From Caldilineaceae bacterium (GTDB lineage Bacteria > Chloroflexota > Anaerolineae > Caldilineales > Caldilineaceae): 64,000 nt of DNA. The notes below the pieces were generated by a model. The model was not told the DNA's origin, did no database searches, and saw nothing but the letters and a program-made list of their open reading frames with translations. The first letter of the stretch is position 1. Every line of letters starts with the position of its first letter. The DNA lies in contig JAJDTL010000002.1 of the NCBI GenBank assembly GCA_022827195.1, forward strand, positions 124,001-188,000. The letters are read 5' to 3'. Shown piece after piece: positions 27,780 to 37,049 of this stretch. Both the position numbers and the translations under genes were made by a program.

Positions 27780-28100
27780 ATGTTGTATGAATATCGTATC
27801 TACGAGTGTCGCCCCGGCAAGCGCGCCGAGTGGGTGGACTACATGGAAAGCGTCATCATTCCCTTTCAGGTGTCAAAGGGAATGGTCATTGCCGGCTCGT
27901 TCGTTGACGAGCAGGATGAGGACCGCTACGTGTGGATGCGCCGTTTCGCCGACGAGGCCGAACGGGAGGCGTTGTACGGGGCTGTGTACGAGTCGAGCGA
28001 GTGGATGGACCGGATCGCGCCCCGCATTCCCGAACTTATCAATCGCGAGACGATTAAGGTGATGCGCCTGGTGCCTACTGCCAAGTCGGTTATGCAGTAG
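27780..28100 (+). CDS. NIPSNAP-family protein
   Basis: 106-residue single-domain protein with a dimeric alpha/beta-barrel (ferredoxin-like) fold typical of NIPSNAP. The start LYEYRIYECRPGK is diagnostic, followed by YVWMRRFAD. Such small proteins are often found with catabolic genes, but their biochemical role in bacteria is unclear. AGGAG precedes the ATG. It is 35 bases after the GH4 gene and likely co-transcribed. Confidence 0.8.
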   Translation: MLYEYRIYECRPGKRAEWVDYMESVIIPFQVSKGMVIAGSFVDEQDEDRYVWMRRFADEAEREALYGAVYESSEWMDRIAPRIPELINRETIKVMRLVPTAKSVMQ

Positions 28101-28155
28101 CCGAGGCGCTTGTGGGAGGTGTCAGCCCGCGGGTCTGAACTCGCGGCCTGCCATC

Positions 28156-29133
28156 TTACTGCTGTTGTTGCTGCTGCTGGTCAGCGCGCTGCTTTTCCTC
28201 GGAAACCAGCTGCTCTACGTGCTCCCTCGGCGTCCAGTGTCCGTTGTCGAGCAGGTCGGTCGGTATCTCCTCGTCTTCGGTCTCGGAGATGTGGACGCCG
28301 ACGGTCAGCTCGCTCTTGACATTCCCCTTGTAGACGCCTCTGGTCGGTGGCACGTCGGCGTAATCCCTTCCTATCGCGATGCGCACATGCTTGTCCTCGA
28401 CACGCGAATTGTTGGTGGGGTCCAGCCCGATCCAGCCGACGGAAGGCAGAAACGCCTCAACCCAGGCATGAGAGGCGCTCGACAGGTCCTGCTCTTTCTT
28501 TTTCTCCGGTTCCTGGAAAACGTATCCGCTGATGTAGCGGGCCGGTATTCCCTGCTGCCGCAGGAGCGCGGTCATCACGTGGGTAAAGTCCTGGCAGACG
28601 CCGCGGCGGTTTTCCAGCGCGGTGTCGATCGGTGAATCGACCGCGGTGCTCATCGGCGTATACTCGAAGGCGTCGTGAACGTTTTCATTCAGTTGAAGGA
28701 TGGCGGTCAGCGGGTCCTGGTCGCGGCCAAAACCAATCTCCTCTGAGAACGCCGCGAGGAGGGATGTCGGGCGTGCGTAGTGGCTCGGCGCCAGCCAGTC
28801 CCACATCCGCTCTGTGGCTGCCGTCTCATTCAGGGCATCCCATTCCGACCCGGCCAATGCGTCAGGCAAGGGGGGACCTTCCTGTACCATGACAAGGCTT
28901 TGTGCACGCAGGATCAGCTCGGCGTGGCTCCTGGGAATGTCGAAATAGTGGATCACATTCTGCACGCAGTCGTCGGTTGTCAGAACCTGGGCGTGCGGGC
29001 TGACCGCCAACTGAAAGTTTAGGCAGCGCTGCTGCCGGTCGGTGCGGGGCTGCATCCGCACCTCCATCGTGCTCTCGCTGACCGCAGCTTCATAACGGTA
29101 GCGCGTGTGGTGGTGAATTGTGTAGTAGTTCAT
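28156..29133 (-). CDS. transglutaminase-like cysteine peptidase/ligase
   Basis: 325-residue cytoplasmic protein. The bacterial transglutaminase N-terminal domain (about 1-90; HHHTRYRYEAAV) is followed by the papain-like core with catalytic C180 (RRGVCQDFTH), H222 (SHAWVEAF) and D238 (GLDPTNN). The end is a low-complexity run of seven glutamines, not typical of the family. It is the third gene of the conserved ATP-grasp / alpha-E / transglutaminase set, whose members occur together in many bacteria and are thought to make or modify a peptide-like product. The actual substrate is not established. Confidence 0.88.
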   Translation of the reverse strand: MNYYTIHHHTRYRYEAAVSESTMEVRMQPRTDRQQRCLNFQLAVSPHAQVLTTDDCVQNVIHYFDIPRSHAELILRAQSLVMVQEGPPLPDALAGSEWDALNETAATERMWDWLAPSHYARPTSLLAAFSEEIGFGRDQDPLTAILQLNENVHDAFEYTPMSTAVDSPIDTALENRRGVCQDFTHVMTALLRQQGIPARYISGYVFQEPEKKKEQDLSSASHAWVEAFLPSVGWIGLDPTNNSRVEDKHVRIAIGRDYADVPPTRGVYKGNVKSELTVGVHISETEDEEIPTDLLDNGHWTPREHVEQLVSEEKQRADQQQQQQQ

Positions 29134-29157
29134 CGCTCCAGGTATTCTTGGGGGCTG

Positions 29158-30141
29158 TCAGGCAAACGCCTCTTCGGCCGGATAGTTGATGTATGTATCG
29201 TAGAGGGCGTCGTGGATCTGGTCGCATGCGCTCAACACCTCTCCCAGAAACGCAGCCGGACCCACTTCGATCACATCTTCGAGCTGGCTGTATTGCAGAT
29301 GGGCCTGCAGCTTGCCCGCCATCCGGTTGAGGTCGGCGGCAAGGCGCGTCTCGGTGGCTGCGGCCAACTGTTCAAGCTGTTGCGAAATCTGAGTCACATT
29401 GAATCTGACCGAATTGGGCAGATCGGGGCTCAGAAGCAGGAATGAAGTCACCTGGCTGATTTCAGGGCGTGGGTCGTAGACGCGGCAGTAGGGTTCAAAG
29501 GAGTTGCATGCGCGCAGGACGCCGATCCCGCTGAGCGGGTCCTCCGTGGCCAGTCTCTTGCCACCGTCGACGCCGAAGTATCGAAAGTGGGCGTCCATGA
29601 GGCTGCAAACCGCCTGTACCCGCTCCAGGTGCGAGCCGACCTGAATGAAATGCCAGCCCTCATCGTGCAGAAGCGAAGAGACGGCGAGACCCTGGAAAAG
29701 AGAGACGCTGCTTTCGAGCTCGCGAAAGAAGTTGTCGCGTTCGTCGTGCCAGTTGTGATGCCCCTGCCACGAATGCAGCCGCAAATAGAGCCGGTTCATG
29801 TGCTCCCAAACCTGGCTGCTCAGTTGGGAGCGCACGAAGCGGGCATTCTGCCGGGCCAAGCTGATGCAACCGGATATGGAATGTGGATTGTCGCCATTGA
29901 AGGTGAGATCATGGGCCATTTTCAGGGCGGCCTCGCCGTCCACATACCCTTTCTCGGTCAACGGCGCGGGCTGTCGCAGGGCGGTGAAGAACTGCTGCCA
30001 GCCCTTGTCGTTCCCGGCCTGTCTCGGCCGCGCCTGCCCGACCATAAAGTTGAGCCGGACTCTCAGGAGCCGGACTGTGTGTTCGGCCCGCTCCATATAG
30101 CGTCCGAGCCAGTACAGACTGTCAGCTGATCGTGAAAGCAT
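29158..30141 (-). CDS. alpha-E domain protein (DUF403)
   Basis: 327-residue all-helical alpha-E protein. The start LSRSADSLYWLGRYMERAEH is the family hallmark. No catalytic motif is known for this family. It is encoded between the ATP-grasp gene (25 bases upstream) and the transglutaminase (24 bases downstream), the standard gene order of the triad. Confidence 0.9.
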   Translation of the reverse strand: MLSRSADSLYWLGRYMERAEHTVRLLRVRLNFMVGQARPRQAGNDKGWQQFFTALRQPAPLTEKGYVDGEAALKMAHDLTFNGDNPHSISGCISLARQNARFVRSQLSSQVWEHMNRLYLRLHSWQGHHNWHDERDNFFRELESSVSLFQGLAVSSLLHDEGWHFIQVGSHLERVQAVCSLMDAHFRYFGVDGGKRLATEDPLSGIGVLRACNSFEPYCRVYDPRPEISQVTSFLLLSPDLPNSVRFNVTQISQQLEQLAAATETRLAADLNRMAGKLQAHLQYSQLEDVIEVGPAAFLGEVLSACDQIHDALYDTYINYPAEEAFA

Positions 30142-30166
30142 GGGCTAAGATTCTCGCTCCTGTCTC

Positions 30167-31651
30167 TCAGTCATTCTCGAGCACCCAGGTGTCCTTGCTG
30201 CCGCCGCCCTGGGACGAGTTGACGACAAGCGACCCTTCGCGCAGCGCGACGCGCGTCAGGCCGCCGGGGACTATGACCGTATCGTCGGGCGAACCGCCGT
30301 ACAAAATGAACGGGCGCAGGTCGACGTGGCGGGAGACAACGTTGCCGTCGATGTAGCAGGGCGCGCGCGAAAGGCGCAGCGTAGGCTGTGCGATGTAGTT
30401 GCGCGGGTCGGCCTGAATCTGCCGGCGGAATTTCTCTCTTTCATCCTTCGTGCTGAAGGGTCCGATGAGCATGCCATAGCCGCCAGACTCGCCGACCGCC
30501 TTTACCACCAGCTTGTCCAGGTTTTCGAGAACGTGCGCCCGTTCGTCCTCGCGCGAACACAGATAGGTCTCGACATTCTGCAGAATCGGCTCCTCGCCCA
30601 GGTAATATCGGATCATCTCGGGTACGAATGCGTAGACGGCCTTGTCGTCGGCGATTCCAGTACCCATGGCGTTGGCAAGCGTTACGTTGCCCGCGCGATA
30701 GGCATTGAAGAGGCCGGGAATGCCTAGCACCGAGTCGGTGCGGAAGTGTAGCGGGTCGGTATACTCATCGTCGACGCGGCGGTAGATGACGTCAACGCGT
30801 TGCAGACCGCCGGTCGTGCGCATGTAGACGAAACCGTCGCGGATCAGCAGGTCGGCGCCTTCCACAAGCTCGATTCCCATCATGCGCGCCAGGAATGTGT
30901 GTTCAAAGTAGGCGGAGTTAAAGATGCCGGGCGTCAGCAGCACGACGGTCGCGTCGCGCCCCTTGGGCGTCAGCGCCTGGAGCCGTTCCAGAAGCGCCTG
31001 CCCGTAGTGGGCGATCGATCGGATTCCGTAGCCGCCGAACATACCTGGGAAGACCTGTGTCATCACCTCCCTGTTGGCGAGCATATAGGAGACGCCGCTG
31101 GGAACGCGCAGGTTGTCCTCCAGCACGGCGAATTCTCCGCCGGGCAGGCGGACAAGGTCGGTGCCGACGATTGTGGTGTAGACGTCGTTGGCGACGTGGA
31201 GCCCGCGCATCTCCCGCTGGTAGTTCTGGCAACTGTATACCAGATCGAACGGAATGACCCCTTCCTGCAATATGCGGCCCTCATGGTAGACATCGCGCAG
31301 GTAAAGATTGATGGCGTGAATCCGCTGAATCAGGCCGCGCTCAATCGTGTCCCACTCCTGGGCGCTGATGATGCGGGGTAGAATGTCATAAGGGAAGATC
31401 CGCTCGATGGTCGATTCTTCGCCGTAGACGGTGAAGGTGATGCCCCGGTTCAAAAAGGTCAGGTCGGCTGCTTGCTGACGCTGCGTCAGCTCGTTTGCCT
31501 GCAACTCAAGGATACTCTGCAGCAGTTTTCGGTAGGCGTCGCGGGGCCTCCCGTTCATTTGGAACATCTCATCAAAGTAGTCGGTGTCCAGGGCATAGCT
31601 GCTGAACAGTGCCAGACCAGGGGGTATTTCAGTTTCCTTTTGCGTTGCCAC
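30167..31651 (-). CDS. circularly permuted ATP-grasp protein (DUF404/DUF407 type 2)
   Basis: 494-residue circularly permuted ATP-grasp enzyme, expected to form an amide bond through an acyl-phosphate. Typical segments: [42 protein letters not shown], and [17 protein letters not shown] with the ATP-binding lysine region. The GTG start at 31651 has an AGG about eight bases upstream. First gene of the triad operon; the promoter candidate is at 31825-31853. Confidence 0.9.
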   Translation of the reverse strand: MATQKETEIPPGLALFSSYALDTDYFDEMFQMNGRPRDAYRKLLQSILELQANELTQRQQAADLTFLNRGITFTVYGEESTIERIFPYDILPRIISAQEWDTIERGLIQRIHAINLYLRDVYHEGRILQEGVIPFDLVYSCQNYQREMRGLHVANDVYTTIVGTDLVRLPGGEFAVLEDNLRVPSGVSYMLANREVMTQVFPGMFGGYGIRSIAHYGQALLERLQALTPKGRDATVVLLTPGIFNSAYFEHTFLARMMGIELVEGADLLIRDGFVYMRTTGGLQRVDVIYRRVDDEYTDPLHFRTDSVLGIPGLFNAYRAGNVTLANAMGTGIADDKAVYAFVPEMIRYYLGEEPILQNVETYLCSREDERAHVLENLDKLVVKAVGESGGYGMLIGPFSTKDEREKFRRQIQADPRNYIAQPTLRLSRAPCYIDGNVVSRHVDLRPFILYGGSPDDTVIVPGGLTRVALREGSLVVNSSQGGGSKDTWVLEND

Positions 31652-31824
31652 GCTGGTACCTGCCAGTCCTTGTGAAGCCTTCTGGATTGCTGCCGAATAC
31701 GCGGGGGGTGGCCTATCTGAACGAATTCACAATTTGTAGCCGTGGTTTGGCAGCGCCGCGCTGATGTAGGCTTACCTCAAAGGAAGGGGGGCCTGTTCGA
31801 TTGACGAGCGCAGCGTCGTTCGCA

Positions 31825-31853
31825 ATTCTATACCAGAATCGGGAGACTGAAAA
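31825..31853 (-). promoter_or_regulatory. possible promoter of the ATP-grasp operon
   Basis: On the minus strand: TTTTCA (31853-31848), 17-base spacer, TAGAAT (31830-31825). It lies 174 bases before the GTG start of the ATP-grasp gene. Confidence 0.42.
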
Positions 31854-32356
31854 GTGCCATAATTAATCCTACTTGCGAATGGTCCCCAATTTCTTACGTG
31901 GTCCGGTTCCGCGCTTGTTGTCTACCCGGTTTTCCCTCTTCTTTGGGCGGCGCTGTTGCAGGGGGAATGGCGGGTGCGTTCCATTTCAGGGGATAGCGAT
32001 GTCGGGCAGTGTTCTGCTCCGCTTTCGCTGGGCAGTCGGGCGCGGGGAGCGATCATCGCCTGGGGGCCAATGCGGGACCAGTCGGTACCCGTCCGTTCCA
32101 TGCCCGGCGGAACGCGGATTCCGGCCGGGGATAGGAGGGCGGCGGATATGCGGCCTGCGGCCTTTTGAACGAGCTGAGCACCTCGTCGCGGGCCACCTTG
32201 CCTGCGCGTGCCGCATTCAGGGTCGAAGTCAGAGGGGGCGACGGTCGCCATTGCTATAGCGATGCGCTAGTGTGCAAAAAGGCGTCCGATTCTGTCCAAT
32301 AGTGACCCAAGTGGGTCCGGATGTGACGCAAACCGGCTGCAAATACTTCGGAAATC

Positions 32357-32386
32357 GGGTATCGGCCGGGTATCGATAGGGTATCG
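32357..32386. repeat. three GGGTATCG repeats at 11-bp period
   Basis: GGGTATCG begins at 32357, 32368 and 32379, exactly 11 bases apart with different 3-base spacers. A one-turn spacing places the copies on the same helix face, which is typical of cooperative protein binding. Confidence 0.75.
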
Positions 32387-32395
32387 AATGCGCTG

Positions 32396-32415
32396 TTTTG
32401 ACCAGTTTTGACCAG
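32396..32415. repeat. tandem TTTTGACCAG repeat
   Basis: Two perfect 10-bp copies at 32396-32405 and 32406-32415, followed by a partial third (TTC). They lie ten bases after the GGGTATCG array. Confidence 0.7.
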
Positions 32416-32437
32416 TTCTAAGATTTTTTCTTCACTT

Positions 32438-32587
32438 TTCGTGACAGGATATTGGCATGGACTCTCGTAGCAGGATGCGGTCGCGGTCAGTTCGCCGTCG
32501 TTTTTGGACTGAAAGTGCGCAAAAGACGGCGTTTTGGTACAGGAAGTGCGCAATGCAGTGACAGTTTCATGCTCTTCGTGACAGGAT
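32438..32587. repeat. 13-bp and 9-bp dispersed direct repeats
   Basis: TTCGTGACAGGAT occurs at 32438-32450 and 32575-32587. AGTGCGCAA occurs at 32514-32522 and 32545-32553. Together with the neighbouring arrays they give the region a degenerate, repeat-built look. Confidence 0.65.
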
Positions 32588-32893
32588 TCAGAGCCGGGTG
32601 CCGGATGCGCCGGCAGGGGCTTCATGGAGCGTTTCGCGTCGCTGCGCTTGGACTGCGCGAAGGACGGCAAGTATGCGCATTGCCGGTTGTTACCGACAGG
32701 GCCCGAAGCGATGTCCGCTGGGGGTAGAATCCTAACTTTCAGTGCAGAGCCTGTCGACATGGCGGGCGGGAGCGTGTGTGGAGGCAGCGTGTTCGGGTCG
32801 AGCGCGGATGTGTTCGGGCTCGACCTCGCAGTATAGCATGTTTCGGAAACTCTTGCAGGGGACGGCGGGACCGGCTTTCGGCAATGCAATGGG

Positions 32894-32920
32894 TAGTGGA
32901 TAGTGGATAGTGGATAGTGG
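32894..32920. repeat. heptamer tandem repeat (TAGTGGA)
   Basis: Almost four consecutive copies of the 7-base unit TAGTGGA. Tracts of this kind change length by replication slippage. It lies in non-coding DNA 215 bases before the DapA-family gene. Confidence 0.85.
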
Positions 32921-33043
32921 CCAGGGGTCGTTCGTCAGCGTCCGGGAACTGGGGGACCGGGAATGGCTCCGATTCTGCTCTAGGTATGGGAATCGGCACC
33001 TCGGCATCGGACTGCACGCCATGACTCGGGGAACGGGCTTCAC

Positions 33044-33073
33044 TTGACAATGCCGCCCTGCTCGCCTTAACAT
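33044..33073 (+). promoter_or_regulatory. promoter of the DapA/UxuA/nucleoside hydrolase operon
   Basis: TTGACA (33044-33049), 18-base spacer, TAACAT (33068-33073), 63 bases before the first start codon. Confidence 0.65.
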
Positions 33074-33135
33074 GAAGCCAAACTCCCGCTCTATACGACA
33101 GCTGACGGCTGCTCTCGAAGCAAAGGAGCCATCGA

Positions 33136-34050
33136 ATGGCCGACCTATCCTTACGCGGTGTTTTCGCCCCGACGCTGACACCCGTACAAGCCGACCTCAC
33201 GATCGATCTGCCAGCGTATATCGAATTCTGCAGGCGCCTGCTTGAAGGGGGCTGCCACGGCTTGGTGCTCTTCGGTACCAACAGTGAGGCGACTTCGTTT
33301 TGCGCGGCCGAGCGAATGGCTGCGGTTGACGCCGTGATCGAGGCCGGCATCCCGGCCGATCGACTGGTAATCGGGACCGGGGCAGCAGCCATCACCGAGG
33401 CGGTTGCGCTGTCCCGCCACGCGGTGCAGGCCGGTTGTCGCGGCGTCCTGACGTTGCCGCCATTCTACTACCCCAATGTTTCCGACAAGGGGCTGTTTCG
33501 GTCTTTCGCCGCCATTATCGACGGCGTCAACGACGAGCGGCTGCGAATCTACTTCTATCACATTCCGCAGGTCAGCGGCGTGCCTCTCTCGCCGGCGCTG
33601 CTGGCAAGGCTGGCCGAGGCCTATCCGCGCCTCGCGGCCGGTGTGAAGGACAGCTCGGGGGACGTTGATACGCTGCTTGGCCTGCACGCGGTTGCCCGCC
33701 AATCCCCGGGTTTCGCCGTATTCTGCGGCACGGAGGGCCTACTGCTGAAGAATATGCAGGGCGGCGGCGGCGGCTGCATCTCGGGCATGGCCAATGTGCT
33801 GCCTCATGTGATCCGCGATCTCTACGACAACTGGCAGGCCCCTGACGCCGAAGAGCGACAGGACCGCACAAACTGGATCCGCAACGCGATACTCGACTCC
33901 GGTCTCAATATGATTGCGGCGCTGAAGGTGATTGTTGCCGACCAGACGGGCCGCCCCGGATGGAGCCGTGTTCGGCCGCCACTGGTCGACCTGACCGAGG
34001 AGGAGCAGGCGCAGCTTCTGGCGAAGCTGTCGCAGCCGGTCGCAGCGTAA
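33136..34050 (+). CDS. DapA-family aldolase/lyase
   Basis: 304-residue TIM-barrel enzyme of the dihydrodipicolinate synthase / N-acetylneuraminate lyase family. The Schiff-base lysine is K171 (AAGVKDSSGD) and the catalytic tyrosine Y141 (YHIPQVSGV). The pyruvate-carboxylate motif is GTNSEA rather than the GTTGE of true DapA, so a catabolic aldolase or dehydratase acting on a 2-keto sugar acid is more likely than lysine synthesis. AAGGAG precedes the ATG. A UxuA-like gene follows; a 2-keto-3-deoxy acid made by that enzyme would be a sensible substrate here. Confidence 0.86.
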   Translation: MADLSLRGVFAPTLTPVQADLTIDLPAYIEFCRRLLEGGCHGLVLFGTNSEATSFCAAERMAAVDAVIEAGIPADRLVIGTGAAAITEAVALSRHAVQAGCRGVLTLPPFYYPNVSDKGLFRSFAAIIDGVNDERLRIYFYHIPQVSGVPLSPALLARLAEAYPRLAAGVKDSSGDVDTLLGLHAVARQSPGFAVFCGTEGLLLKNMQGGGGGCISGMANVLPHVIRDLYDNWQAPDAEERQDRTNWIRNAILDSGLNMIAALKVIVADQTGRPGWSRVRPPLVDLTEEEQAQLLAKLSQPVAA

Positions 34051-34107
34051 CAGCATGTCCGAACGTCAACCCGCCCTGAAACTCTTTGAGCCACAAGGAG
34101 CGCTAAA

Positions 34108-35085
34108 GTGTCGCCGCAAATGCGAATCGGCCTGGGACAGTTCAATGAGCTGACCGACGAAAAGCTGGCCTTCATCAAGCAGCTTGGCGCCGATGACTTC
34201 CTGATGAATACCCCCAGGCTCCCCGGTGACAAGCAGTGGGAGTACGACGACCTGAAGGCAGCCGCTGACCGGGCAAAGGCGGCCGGCCTGCGATTGATCT
34301 GCCTGGAAAACGTGCCCATCTCCTTCTACGACAAGGCGATGCTCGGGTTGCCCGGGCGCGACGAGCAGATTGGGCACATGCAGACCACGGTCCGCAACAT
34401 GGGCAGGGCCGGCATTCCAATCCTCGGCTACCACTGGATGCCCAACTCTGTCTGGCGCACGCAGGAACCGGCCAGGCTGCGCGGCGGTGCTCGCGGCACA
34501 CGCTTCAACCTCGCCGAACATGACCCGGAAGAACTGACGCATGGCCGGGTCTTCGACCATGAGGAGATGTGGGCCAACTACGAATACTACCTGGAGCGGC
34601 TGCTGCCGGTTGCCGAGGAGGCCGGCGTAACGCTGGCGCTTCACCCGGACGACCCGCCGGTGGAGTCTCTGGGCGGCGTGGCGCGCATCTTCCGCAACTT
34701 CGAAGGGTTCAAACGCGCGATCGACCGCTTTGACAGCCCCAACCACGGCCTTGATTTCTGCATGGGCTGCTGGTCGGAGATGAACGGGCACGACTATGTA
34801 ATCGAGGCCGTGCGCCATTTCGGCGGGCGAGACCGCATCGTCTACGTCCACTTCCGCGACGTGCAGGGGACCGTGCCCAACTTTCACGAGTGTTTCATCA
34901 ACGAGGGCAATGTCGATCCGTTCGAGGTGATGAAAACGCTGAAAGAGGTGGGATTCACCGGCTTCATGATCACCGACCACGTGCCACAGATGGTCGAAGA
35001 CACAGACTGGGGCCACCGCGGCAGGGCTTACGCGATCGGCTACATGACGGCCATGCTCGAAATGGTGAACAGGCTGGCGGCGTAG
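34108..35085 (+). CDS. mannonate dehydratase-like protein (UxuA family), copy 2
   Basis: 325-residue paralogue of the protein at 5.9 kb. The family metal residues are again present: His in LALHPDDPP, Cys in DFCMGC, His in YVHFRDV, Asp in ITDHVPQ. GTG start with AAGGAG seven bases upstream. It lies between a keto-acid aldolase-type gene and a nucleoside hydrolase, so this operon looks like sugar-acid or nucleoside-sugar catabolism. It lacks the roughly 20-residue C-terminal extension of copy 1. Confidence 0.82.
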   Translation: MSPQMRIGLGQFNELTDEKLAFIKQLGADDFLMNTPRLPGDKQWEYDDLKAAADRAKAAGLRLICLENVPISFYDKAMLGLPGRDEQIGHMQTTVRNMGRAGIPILGYHWMPNSVWRTQEPARLRGGARGTRFNLAEHDPEELTHGRVFDHEEMWANYEYYLERLLPVAEEAGVTLALHPDDPPVESLGGVARIFRNFEGFKRAIDRFDSPNHGLDFCMGCWSEMNGHDYVIEAVRHFGGRDRIVYVHFRDVQGTVPNFHECFINEGNVDPFEVMKTLKEVGFTGFMITDHVPQMVEDTDWGHRGRAYAIGYMTAMLEMVNRLAA

Positions 35086-35130
35086 CGTTAAGACAGGACT
35101 CTGCCTGTCTCCAGCGTCGAGAACTGACAC

Positions 35131-36069
35131 ATGGACTTCGCTCCTCTGGATCCGCAGCAGCTCGAAGACCGTCTCAATCCGCCAAGCGCGCCCGTGCGGA
35201 TGGTGCTGGACACCGATACCTACAATGAGATCGACGACCAGTTCGCGGTCGTTTACTCGCTGCTCTCCAGCGAACGGATGCGGGTGGAGGCCCTGTACGC
35301 TGCGCCGTTCCACAACAGCCGCAGTGCCGAGGCCGGCGACGGCATGGAAAAGAGCTACGACGAGATTCACCGACTCCTGGACCGACTGTCTTTCCTGGAC
35401 CTACCCCGGTCGGGCTTTGTCCACCGGGGGGCCGAAGAATGGATGCGTGACACGAACGGTCCGGTCGGAAGCGATAGCGCCGCCGACCTGATCGAAAAGG
35501 CGCTGGCGTCCCTGCTGGACGACCCCCTCTACGTCGTCGCCATCGGCGCGATCACGAACGTGGCGTCCGCGCTTCTGCTCGAGCCGGCCATCCGGGAGCG
35601 CATCGTGGTCGTGTGGCTGGGCGGCCATGCGCGCCACTGGCCCGACACGCGCGAGTTCAACCTGTACCAGGACCCTACCGCCAGCCGAGTCGTCCTCGAT
35701 TGCGGCGTTCCTCTCGTACGTTTCCCTTGCATGGGCGTCGTCTCGCATTTGCACACGACACTGCCCGAAGTCGCCGCACACGTGAAGGGGAGAGGGGCGA
35801 TTGGCGACTATCTCTACGAGATCTACCGCGATTATCGCGAGGACCAGTTTGCATACTCGAAGCAAATCTGGGACATCGCGCCAGTCGGATGGCTGGTAAG
35901 TCCGGGGTGGGCGCCGATGGAACGGGTCAGCGCGCCGATTCTGACCGAACAGTTGACTTGGGATTTCGACGAGAGCCGTCACAAGGTCGCCTGCGCCCGC
36001 TATGTCGACCGGGACAGCATCTTGCGCGACTTATTTTCCAAGCTGGGCAGGGCAGCGGCGGAAGGATAG
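35131..36069 (+). CDS. nucleoside hydrolase family protein
   Basis: 312-residue member of the inosine-uridine nucleoside hydrolase fold, which cleaves N-glycosidic bonds with a Ca2+ held by an N-terminal Asp cluster. The cluster reads LDTDTYNEIDDQFAV (D27, D29, D35, D36), with two extra residues compared with the classical DTDPGxDDA. The rest of the fold is present (VAIGAITNVASALL and the later CPM-like FPCMGVV). This variant motif marks a subfamily whose substrate may not be a nucleoside. Third gene of the operon. Confidence 0.82.
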   Translation: MDFAPLDPQQLEDRLNPPSAPVRMVLDTDTYNEIDDQFAVVYSLLSSERMRVEALYAAPFHNSRSAEAGDGMEKSYDEIHRLLDRLSFLDLPRSGFVHRGAEEWMRDTNGPVGSDSAADLIEKALASLLDDPLYVVAIGAITNVASALLLEPAIRERIVVVWLGGHARHWPDTREFNLYQDPTASRVVLDCGVPLVRFPCMGVVSHLHTTLPEVAAHVKGRGAIGDYLYEIYRDYREDQFAYSKQIWDIAPVGWLVSPGWAPMERVSAPILTEQLTWDFDESRHKVACARYVDRDSILRDLFSKLGRAAAEG

Positions 36070-36108
36070 ACGAAGCATGTCTGGGAAACGCTCGGGACGT
36101 AATCGCTG

Positions 36109-37038
36109 ATGAGCTTCTCGCTCTCCGTGGATGAAACGGCCGAAGCTTCGCTGCGGCGCATCGTGTACGAGCAGATCGACGGCGCTATTGCCCAGCTTGG
36201 GCGCGGCGACGACCTGAACGAAGAGATCCACGAAGCGCGCAAGCACTTCAAGCGCATTCGCGCGGTGCTGCGGCTGGCGCGCGGCGCGCTGCCCGGCAAA
36301 ACCTACCGCTGCGAGAACGCATTCTTCCGTGACCAGGGCCGCATTTTGTCGCCCGTACGTGACAGTGCGGTCTACCTCGAGACTTTCGATCGATTGCACG
36401 GCCGCCACGGCAGGCACATGACCGGCAACGCCCTCACCCGGCTGCGCCACGCCCTGGAAAAGAGTCACCGTTCGCTTTTGGACGGTTTAGCCCGTGATCC
36501 GCAACAGCTGGCAGCGATTGTGGATTCCCTCGAGGTAGCGAGATCGCGCGTGGATTCGTGGAGATTCCGCGCCACCGAGACTGCTCCTTTCGCGCCCGGC
36601 CTGCAGAGGACATACGCGCGCGGACGGGCCGAGCTGAGAGTTGCCATCAAAAGGCCCACGACCGAAAACTTTCATGCTTTCCGCAAGCGGGTCAAGTATC
36701 TCTGGTACCATATGCAGATCCTGAGGCCTGTCTGGCCGGGCCCGGTCGGCGCACTCGCGCGCGAGTGCGACAAGCTAGGCGACCGGTTGGGCGATGAACA
36801 CGATCTTGCGATGCTGCTGCAGTCAAGCCAGTTACGAAAACTGCAGGAGGAAAGAGGAGACTTGGCCGATTTGCTCAACGTCCTGGCGGACCGAGAGCGG
36901 AGCCATATTCGGCGCACTGCCTCGCTACAGGCCGCGCGGATTTACCAGGAAAGGCCGGACCGCTTCGCCGGGCGCATTGCAGCCTACTGGCACGCTAGTC
37001 AGAGAGCCAAGTTTCTGAAGGCTGATTTCGGCCCTTAG
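36109..37038 (+). CDS. CHAD-domain protein
   Basis: 309-residue helical protein with a CHAD domain (conserved histidine alpha-helical domain). Conserved histidines and basic residues are visible in EIHEARKHFKRIRAVLRL and ENFHAFRKRVKYLWYHMQ. CHAD domains bind inorganic polyphosphate and often localise to polyphosphate granules. There is no attached CYTH domain. A polyphosphate-kinase homologue lies 3.3 kb downstream on the same strand, supporting a polyphosphate connection. It is 39 bases after the nucleoside hydrolase gene. Confidence 0.88.
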   Translation: MSFSLSVDETAEASLRRIVYEQIDGAIAQLGRGDDLNEEIHEARKHFKRIRAVLRLARGALPGKTYRCENAFFRDQGRILSPVRDSAVYLETFDRLHGRHGRHMTGNALTRLRHALEKSHRSLLDGLARDPQQLAAIVDSLEVARSRVDSWRFRATETAPFAPGLQRTYARGRAELRVAIKRPTTENFHAFRKRVKYLWYHMQILRPVWPGPVGALARECDKLGDRLGDEHDLAMLLQSSQLRKLQEERGDLADLLNVLADRERSHIRRTASLQAARIYQERPDRFAGRIAAYWHASQRAKFLKADFGP

Positions 37039-37049
37039 GACCCGCGACA

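Larger units (their letters stand above)
31854..33043. other. gene-free region with several short direct repeats
   Basis: About 1.2 kb of the 1.48-kb gap between divergent operons. The open frames here look composition-driven (Ser/Pro/Thr/Arg-rich, no start signals, no recognisable domain). The region carries several separate short repeats, listed individually. No tRNA, DnaA-box cluster or known riboswitch was seen. Confidence 0.6.

Noticed and set aside
32254..32889. 211-codon minus-strand frame in the gene desert
   Set aside because: Ser/Pro/Thr/His-rich, no start signal, spans the short repeats and matches no domain; codon pattern unlike neighbours.
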